Below are positions 14,167-18,615 of a stretch of DNA of 18,615 nt, in pieces. Location of the stretch: assembly GCA_965227065.1 (NCBI GenBank), contig CBDDFN010000005.1:1-18615 (forward strand), written 5' to 3'. The notes under the pieces were generated by a model. The model was given only the letters and a program-made list of their open reading frames with translations. It was not told the origin of the DNA and searched no databases. Source of the DNA: CBDDFN01 sp965227065 (GTDB lineage: Bacteria > Pseudomonadota > Alphaproteobacteria > SPJN01). A program made the translations under genes and the position numbers. Numbering within the stretch: position 1 is the first letter of the stretch; each line of letters opens with the position of its first letter.

Positions 14167-15273
14167 ATGATCACCTTTGCGCTCAGTGAAGAGCAGGAGA
14201 TGATCCGCGATACGGCAGGAAGCTTTGCGCGCGATCAATTGACCGACAAGGCCCGCGACGCGGACGAGAATTTTGAATGTCCCGAGGCGGTGCTGGAGGC
14301 GAGCTGGGAATTGGGGCTGGTCGCAGCCACCATTCCAGAACGGGTCGGTGGCGCAGGCATGGAGCGTTCGCCCACCACCTCGGCTTTGTTTCTGGAAGAG
14401 CTGGGCTCAGGGTGCCCCGCTTTGGGGGCGGCGTGCATGTCGCCCAGCCTGTTCGTCAATCCGCTGATCGATTTCGGGACAGACGCGCAGCAAGACAAAT
14501 ATCTGGCACCATTCACCGGGGCGGCCTTCACCGCCGGTGCGCTGGCGCTTCAGGAAGATGATCTGGGTTTTGATGCCTCAGCGCTGAAAACCAGCGCTAA
14601 ACAGGTTGGCGATGCGTGGGAAGTGTCGGGCGAAAAACGTCTGGTAGCGATGGCTGACCGGGCTGAGCATGTATTGGTTGTGGCCCGCTCGTCCGATGCG
14701 CCTGGCTTTGCCGGGTTAGATGCCTTTATCGTCGCGCGCGATGCTGCCGGGCTCTCCATTTCCAATGATCGCGAACGCACGATTGGCTTTCAGGCGCTGC
14801 CGCAATTCACCGTCAAGCTTGACGGGGTGAAGGCTGAGCGGCTTGGCGGTGCCGACGGTATTGATGGTGCCAAGCTGATCAACACAATCCGCATTGGCGG
14901 TGCTGCGCTGGCGGTTGGCCTGTCGCGTGCGGTGGTCGACTATTCCATACCCTATGCCAAAGAGCGTCATGCCTTTGGCAAGCCGATTGCGCAAAAGCAA
15001 GCAATCGCCTTCATGCTGGCGGACATGCACACCGAAGTGGATTGCATGCGCTGGATGGTGTGGAAGGCCGCTTCACTGGTCGAGCAAAACCATGCCGACG
15101 CCATCAAGGCGACCACGCTGATGCAGAACTATGTTCAGCGCAAAGCGATGAAAGTTGCCGATGACGGCATTCAGATTTTCGGCGGTCACGGCTTTATCCG
15201 CGACTATCCGGTAGAGATGTGGTTCCGCCATGCGCGCAACCTGACCACCATTGAAGGCCCGGTAGCGGCGTAA
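14167..15273 (+). CDS. Acyl-CoA dehydrogenase family protein, subunit with degenerate FAD-binding loop
   Basis: A 368-residue acyl-CoA dehydrogenase relative (FAD flavoprotein fold, alpha,beta-desaturation of acyl-CoA). The middle-domain motif that normally reads TEPxAGSD is degenerate: LALQEDDLGFD (126-136). The C-terminal half keeps the elements that contact the FAD of the partner subunit: RHAFG (267-271) and QIFGGHG (336-342). A Glu sits at the catalytic position (E363 in TTIEG), but the protein ends five residues later and lacks the usual C-terminal helix. This pattern fits a non-catalytic or accessory subunit of a heteromeric dehydrogenase. The next gene, 11 bp downstream, is the complementary subunit. 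The start ATG has a GGGGGAGG ribosome binding site, and the promoter region holds a strong dyad. Confidence 0.9.
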   Translation: MITFALSEEQEMIRDTAGSFARDQLTDKARDADENFECPEAVLEASWELGLVAATIPERVGGAGMERSPTTSALFLEELGSGCPALGAACMSPSLFVNPLIDFGTDAQQDKYLAPFTGAAFTAGALALQEDDLGFDASALKTSAKQVGDAWEVSGEKRLVAMADRAEHVLVVARSSDAPGFAGLDAFIVARDAAGLSISNDRERTIGFQALPQFTVKLDGVKAERLGGADGIDGAKLINTIRIGGAALAVGLSRAVVDYSIPYAKERHAFGKPIAQKQAIAFMLADMHTEVDCMRWMVWKAASLVEQNHADAIKATTLMQNYVQRKAMKVADDGIQIFGGHGFIRDYPVEMWFRHARNLTTIEGPVAA

Positions 15274-15284
15274 GGGAGGCGATC

Positions 15285-16451
15285 ATGGATTTTACATATT
15301 CCGCCAAGGACATCGAACTCATCGACGAGATGAAACGCCAGGGCAAGATCGTGCGCGGCCATGCCCGCTATTATGACGATCATGAAGAAGAGCTGCAGCC
15401 CGAACAGCTTCCCGATGCTGCAGATAATCCCGATTATCTGATGAAGCTTGCCGGGCGCGGTGAAGAGGACACCACATTTGCGGTCGTGACGATGATGATC
15501 GCGCTCTACAACTCCTGGGGCGACAGCCTCAATATGCGGGTTGGCCCCGGCGGCCTCGGCAATGCCGCACTTCATGCTGCGGGAACGCCTGAACAGGTGG
15601 AGCGCTGGAAGGGAAACCGGCTTGCCATGTCGATCACTGAACCGGGTTGCGGGTCTGATTCCAAAGCCGTTCAGACCACGGCCGAGCTTGATGGCGATGA
15701 ATGGGTTTTGAATGGTGACAAGATTTTCGTCACCACCGGCATTCGCGCCGATGGGGTCGTGGTGTGGGCGAGCATTGACAAGTCGGCCGGACGGGCGGGC
15801 ATCAAAAGCTTCATCGTCATGAAAGGCACGCCGGGTTTTGACGTGGTCCGCAAGGAAAAGAAGCTGGGCATCCGGTCTGATGACACGGCTGCTTTGTCCT
15901 TCGACAATTGCCGCATTCCGCGTGATCATTTGCTTGGCGGGGATGAAACCGTTCCCAAGGCTGGGTCGGGCGGCTTTAAAGGCGTGATGAAGACCTTCAA
16001 CATGACCCGGCCTGCGGTTGGTGCGGGCGGCATCGGCAAGGCGCTCGCCTCGCTTGATTATGTCACCGAACAGCTTGGTGAACGCGGCGTTGAAGTCGAT
16101 TGGGAAAAAGGCCGGGCGAACCGGTCGGCCACCGAACAGACGCTGATTGAGACCGAAGCCGATATCGAAGCGGCCAAATTGTCGGTCTATCGCGCGGCTT
16201 GGCTCAATGGTGAGCGCAAGCCCAACAATCTTGAGGCGTCGGTGGCGAAGTCCAAAGGCGGCGAGGTCGCCCGCACCGCCCCGCAACGCATGATTGAGCT
16301 GATGGGCGCGATGGGCATCACCCATGATCATCTGGTTGAGAAATGGCTGCGCGATGGCCGTATCTCCGACATTTACGAAGGCACGGGCCAGATCCAGCGG
16401 CTGATCATCGGCCGGGAAATTCTGGAGTATAATTCGTCCGAGCTTGAGTAA
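15285..16451 (+). CDS. Acyl-CoA dehydrogenase, catalytic subunit candidate
   Basis: A 388-residue acyl-CoA dehydrogenase. The middle domain is canonical, with ITEPGCGSDSK (117-127) and NGDKIFVTTG (143-152) for flavin binding. The C-terminus has the classic IYEGTGQIQRLIIGREIL with catalytic Glu365. In contrast, the RxxFG motif expected around 266-275 is replaced by ERGVEVDWEKGRANR, and QxxGGxGy is replaced by ELMGAMGITHD (338-348). It thus lacks the residues that normally reach into the neighbour's FAD site, while the gene just upstream has them. The ATG follows a GGGAGG ribosome binding site only 11 bp after the first subunit's stop, so the two are cotranscribed. The acyl-CoA substrate is unknown. 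Confidence 0.93.
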   Translation: MDFTYSAKDIELIDEMKRQGKIVRGHARYYDDHEEELQPEQLPDAADNPDYLMKLAGRGEEDTTFAVVTMMIALYNSWGDSLNMRVGPGGLGNAALHAAGTPEQVERWKGNRLAMSITEPGCGSDSKAVQTTAELDGDEWVLNGDKIFVTTGIRADGVVVWASIDKSAGRAGIKSFIVMKGTPGFDVVRKEKKLGIRSDDTAALSFDNCRIPRDHLLGGDETVPKAGSGGFKGVMKTFNMTRPAVGAGGIGKALASLDYVTEQLGERGVEVDWEKGRANRSATEQTLIETEADIEAAKLSVYRAAWLNGERKPNNLEASVAKSKGGEVARTAPQRMIELMGAMGITHDHLVEKWLRDGRISDIYEGTGQIQRLIIGREILEYNSSELE

Positions 16452-16463
16452 TCGTCCGAGCGG

Positions 16464-17237
16464 CTACAAAGACACCTGGATGCCCAGGCCAATGCCGATC
16501 ACAATCAAGATGCCAAAGGCGACGGGGCGGTAGGCATCACCGCCCCAGCGTTTGAACGCCGCCGACCCGACATAATTGCCTGCCAGAAGCGCGGGCAGCA
16601 AAGCAGCCGCCTTGATCAGCGTTTCCACCGTCGCAAGCCCGGTGACGAACATGGCCAGAAGCGTGGCAACATCAATCACGATGAAATACAGGATCATGGT
16701 GGCGCGCTGGCGCACCGGCTCCCAATTTGCGCTCATCGTATAGGCGATCACCGGCGGGCCGGGAATGCCGGTCGCTCCGCACAATGCGCCTGACAATCCG
16801 CCCGCGCCATATGCGGCAAGGGGGGAGGGGGCGCGGCCCCCGCGCGTGAGAAATGATCCCAGCGCAAACAGGACGACCGTCGAGATCATCACCCCGATCA
16901 GCACAAGGCGCATGTCATCGTCGGACAGTTCCCGCAGCAGCCAGATACCCAGCGGCAAGGTGATGACGGCAGGCCAGGAAAAGCGTTTAAGAACCTCTTT
17001 GTCCGCAAAAGGAACCGCCCCGCGATAAAGCTGGGCGCCGGTGACGACTTCAAGCGCCAGAACAACCGGCACAATCATTTGCGGCGGCAGGATCAGCGCA
17101 AGCGCCGGCACCGCAATCAGGGCAAAGCCGAAACCGGTGAAGGACCGCATAAAGCCTGCCAGCAAGATCGCGACGGCGCTGGCGGCAAATTTCCACAAAG
17201 GCGCGCCCATCACATCGATGGTGAGATACTCTGTCAT
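16464..17237 (-). CDS. TauE/SafE family membrane permease
   Basis: A 257-residue inner-membrane protein with about eight predicted transmembrane segments. It has the two-fold repeat of the TauE/SafE (DUF81) family: GFMRSFTGFGFALIAVPAL (28-46) and GGLSGALCGATGIPGPPVI (147-165). Members export or move sulfite, sulfonates and other small organic anions; the substrate here is unknown. I chose the ATG at 17237 because it has a GGGGAAGG ribosome binding site and gives the usual family length. A longer in-frame start at 17354 would add 39 atypical residues and reach into the promoter region of the divergent mutase gene. It ends 12 bp from the convergent acyl-CoA dehydrogenase gene. Confidence 0.88.
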   Translation of the reverse strand: MTEYLTIDVMGAPLWKFAASAVAILLAGFMRSFTGFGFALIAVPALALILPPQMIVPVVLALEVVTGAQLYRGAVPFADKEVLKRFSWPAVITLPLGIWLLRELSDDDMRLVLIGVMISTVVLFALGSFLTRGGRAPSPLAAYGAGGLSGALCGATGIPGPPVIAYTMSANWEPVRQRATMILYFIVIDVATLLAMFVTGLATVETLIKAAALLPALLAGNYVGSAAFKRWGGDAYRPVAFGILIVIGIGLGIQVSL

Positions 17238-17282
17238 ACCCTTCCCCGGAATGGTGGGTGCACACTGGCAGATTCCCAAGGT

Positions 17283-17311
17283 TTGCGGAAACAAAAACAA
17301 AATGCGATAAC
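17283..17311 (+). promoter_or_regulatory. Candidate promoter of the methylmalonyl-CoA mutase gene
   Basis: TTGCGG (17283-17288) and GATAAC (17306-17311) are separated by 17 bp of A-rich sequence, a good -35/-10 fit. Transcription would start near 17318 and give a leader of about 55-60 nt. Confidence 0.5.
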
Positions 17312-17337
17312 CCCGCCATCTTGAGACATTTTGAACC

Positions 17338-17359
17338 GTCCGGGCGCTTTTCACCGGAC
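17338..17359 (+). promoter_or_regulatory. Hairpin in the leader of the mutase gene
   Basis: GTCCGG (17338-17343) and CCGGAC (17354-17359) form a perfect 6-bp stem with a 10-nt loop. It ends two bases before the GGAG ribosome binding site at 17362-17365. It could influence translation initiation, but it may be chance in GC-rich DNA. It is far too small for a cobalamin riboswitch. Confidence 0.3.
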
Positions 17360-17374
17360 ACGGAGACCTGACAG

Positions 17375-18615
17375 ATGACCGAACCGGCCAATGAGCTTGG
17401 CGCGGAATTCCCCATTCCCGCGCTTGAAGATTGGAAGGAAAAGGCCGAAGCCGCCCTCAAAGGCGCGGCCTTCGACAAACTCAAATCCAAAACTTATGAC
17501 GGCATTACGCTGGAGCCGCTTTACACCAAGGCCGATTTTGATGCGGCAACGGACGGCAATGCTTCTCCAGGCCGGGCGCCCTTCACGCGCGGCACTGATT
17601 TTCAGGACGTCCATGCGCCGGGCTGGCAAATGCAAAGCCCGGTCGTGCATCCCGATCCCAAAACCGCCAACACAGAAGCCTTGCGCGACCTTGAACGCGG
17701 CATGAGCGCATTGTCGGTGGAATTTGATCTGGCTGCCCAGCTTGGCCTTGCGCCCGGTGATGAGCGGCTCGCCAACTCCGACACGCATTTGGGCGTGGCG
17801 ATCGACACGCTTGATGATCTCAAAACGGTTCTGAACGGCGTGCATCTTGATTTTGCGCCGGTCAGTCTCAATGCCGGTTCGGGCTTTGCCGGGGCGGCTG
17901 CCTTTGTAATGGCCCATGGCGGGGCGGGCACCTATCGCTTCAACGCCGATCCGCTGGGCGCTTTGGCCCGTCAGGGCAGTCTGCCCGGATCGCTCGACAG
18001 CGCAATGGCGGCGGCCTCCAAGCTTGCGGTTTATACCCATCAGAATTTGGCTGGCTCACGCGCACTGGCCGCCGATGCCACGCTTTATCTTGATGCGGGG
18101 GCAAGCTCTGTGCAGGCGCTGGGTGCGGCACTCGCCACGGCTGTGGCTTATCTGCGCGCGCTGACACAAGCGGGCTTGTCGGTGGATGAGGCGGCGGGCC
18201 AGATCAGCTTCCGTCTGGGCGCCGACAGTGATGTGTTCATGGGCATTGCGCAAATCCGCGCCCTGCGCCGGTTGTGGAGCCGTGTGCTTGAAGCGAGCGG
18301 GGCCCAACCGCAAGCCGCCGAAATCACGGTCGAGACATCCGCGCGGGCGCAAACAGGCTGCGACCCCTGGGTCAATATTCTGCGCGGCACTGCCGCCAGC
18401 TTTGCCAGTGCCGTGGGCGGGGCTGACGGTCTGCTGGTCCGGCCCTTTGATGATGCCGTCCGTACGCCGTCGGATCAGGCCCGCCGGGTTGCCCGCAACA
18501 CCCAGATCATTCTGGCTGAAGAAAGCCATCTGGCCCGGGTCGCTGATCCCGCCGGGGGGTCGTATCTGTTTGAAAGCCTGACCGACCAAACCGCGCAGGC
18601 CGCCTGGGCCGCGTT
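17375..18615 (+). CDS. mutA: Methylmalonyl-CoA mutase, small (beta) subunit, partial
   Basis: The first 413 codons of a rightward gene cut by the window end. The protein resembles the small subunit of heterodimeric methylmalonyl-CoA mutase. It begins with IPALEDWKEKAEAALKGA (14-31) and has a PGWQMQSP motif (82-89), FRLGADSDVFMGIAQIRALRRLW, GCDPWVNILRGTAASFA and the DPAGGSYLFESLTDQTAQAAW block just before the edge. The small subunit pairs with the B12-binding MutB, which converts (R)-methylmalonyl-CoA to succinyl-CoA in propionyl-CoA oxidation. The active-site residues of MutB-type chains are not conserved here, as is usual. The ATG at 17375 has GGAG upstream. mutB is expected just beyond the window, as in other genomes. 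Confidence 0.93.
   Translation, partial: MTEPANELGAEFPIPALEDWKEKAEAALKGAAFDKLKSKTYDGITLEPLYTKADFDAATDGNASPGRAPFTRGTDFQDVHAPGWQMQSPVVHPDPKTANTEALRDLERGMSALSVEFDLAAQLGLAPGDERLANSDTHLGVAIDTLDDLKTVLNGVHLDFAPVSLNAGSGFAGAAAFVMAHGGAGTYRFNADPLGALARQGSLPGSLDSAMAAASKLAVYTHQNLAGSRALAADATLYLDAGASSVQALGAALATAVAYLRALTQAGLSVDEAAGQISFRLGADSDVFMGIAQIRALRRLWSRVLEASGAQPQAAEITVETSARAQTGCDPWVNILRGTAASFASAVGGADGLLVRPFDDAVRTPSDQARRVARNTQIILAEESHLARVADPAGGSYLFESLTDQTAQAAWAA

Noticed and set aside
15204..16331. Open frame of 375 codons on the minus strand
   Set aside because: It is antisense to the second acyl-CoA dehydrogenase, which has clear motifs; typical of GC-rich DNA.
17238..17374. Cobalamin riboswitch upstream of mutA
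   Set aside because: The leader is under 60 nt and has no B12-box-like sequence; far too small for this riboswitch.
17351..18040. Open frame of 229 codons on the minus strand
   Set aside because: It is antisense to mutA and overlaps the intergenic region; composition is Arg/Gly/His-rich with no domain.

Overview
The window looks like chromosomal DNA from a GC-rich alphaproteobacterium. A marine or oligotrophic Caulobacterales/Maricaulales-type organism is my guess, from the HU, TypA, HisN and PraR-like regulator set, the acyl-CoA metabolism, and a dispersed palindromic repeat of a type common in that group. This is inference; there is no rRNA or tRNA to fix the taxonomy. Genes are tightly packed on both strands. 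I see no phage, IS transposase, CRISPR array or tRNA.

Left part (1-4376). A leftward acyl-CoA carboxylase carboxyltransferase gene is cut by the window edge. It diverges from the gene for the DNA-binding protein HU, which ends in a clear intrinsic terminator. A small leftward type IV prepilin peptidase diverges from a rightward alpha/beta hydrolase of the monoacylglycerol lipase type. A MITE-like repeat of about 90 bp with imperfect terminal inverted repeats separates that hydrolase from a convergent hisN-type histidinol-phosphatase. Next come an XRE regulator with an Asn-Gly repeat linker and a gene-free stretch of 317 bp.

Middle part (4377-10771). Leftward genes are typA/bipA, an N-formylglutamate amidohydrolase and a translationally coupled pair: a homogentisate-dioxygenase-like protein followed by an alpha/beta hydrolase. 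The pair diverges from a PPP-type metallophosphoesterase.

Right part (10768-18615). A leftward ROK-family regulator with degenerate kinase motifs diverges from a rightward group: a RutE-like nitroreductase, an MFS transporter and two adjacent acyl-CoA dehydrogenase genes. The two dehydrogenases have lost complementary FAD-binding motifs, which suggests an obligate heteromeric enzyme. Their promoter region carries a nested dyad symmetry of 49 bp. A TauE/SafE permease and the small subunit of methylmalonyl-CoA mutase (cut by the right edge) are divergent.

How the genes fit together. The theme is acyl-CoA and carboxylic acid catabolism: carboxyltransferase, acyl-CoA dehydrogenases, methylmalonyl-CoA mutase, a semialdehyde reductase-like protein, and ring-cleavage dioxygenase plus hydrolase. 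Housekeeping genes are mixed in. The best candidates for something undescribed are the split acyl-CoA dehydrogenase pair with its operator-like region, and the dioxygenase-like/hydrolase pair.
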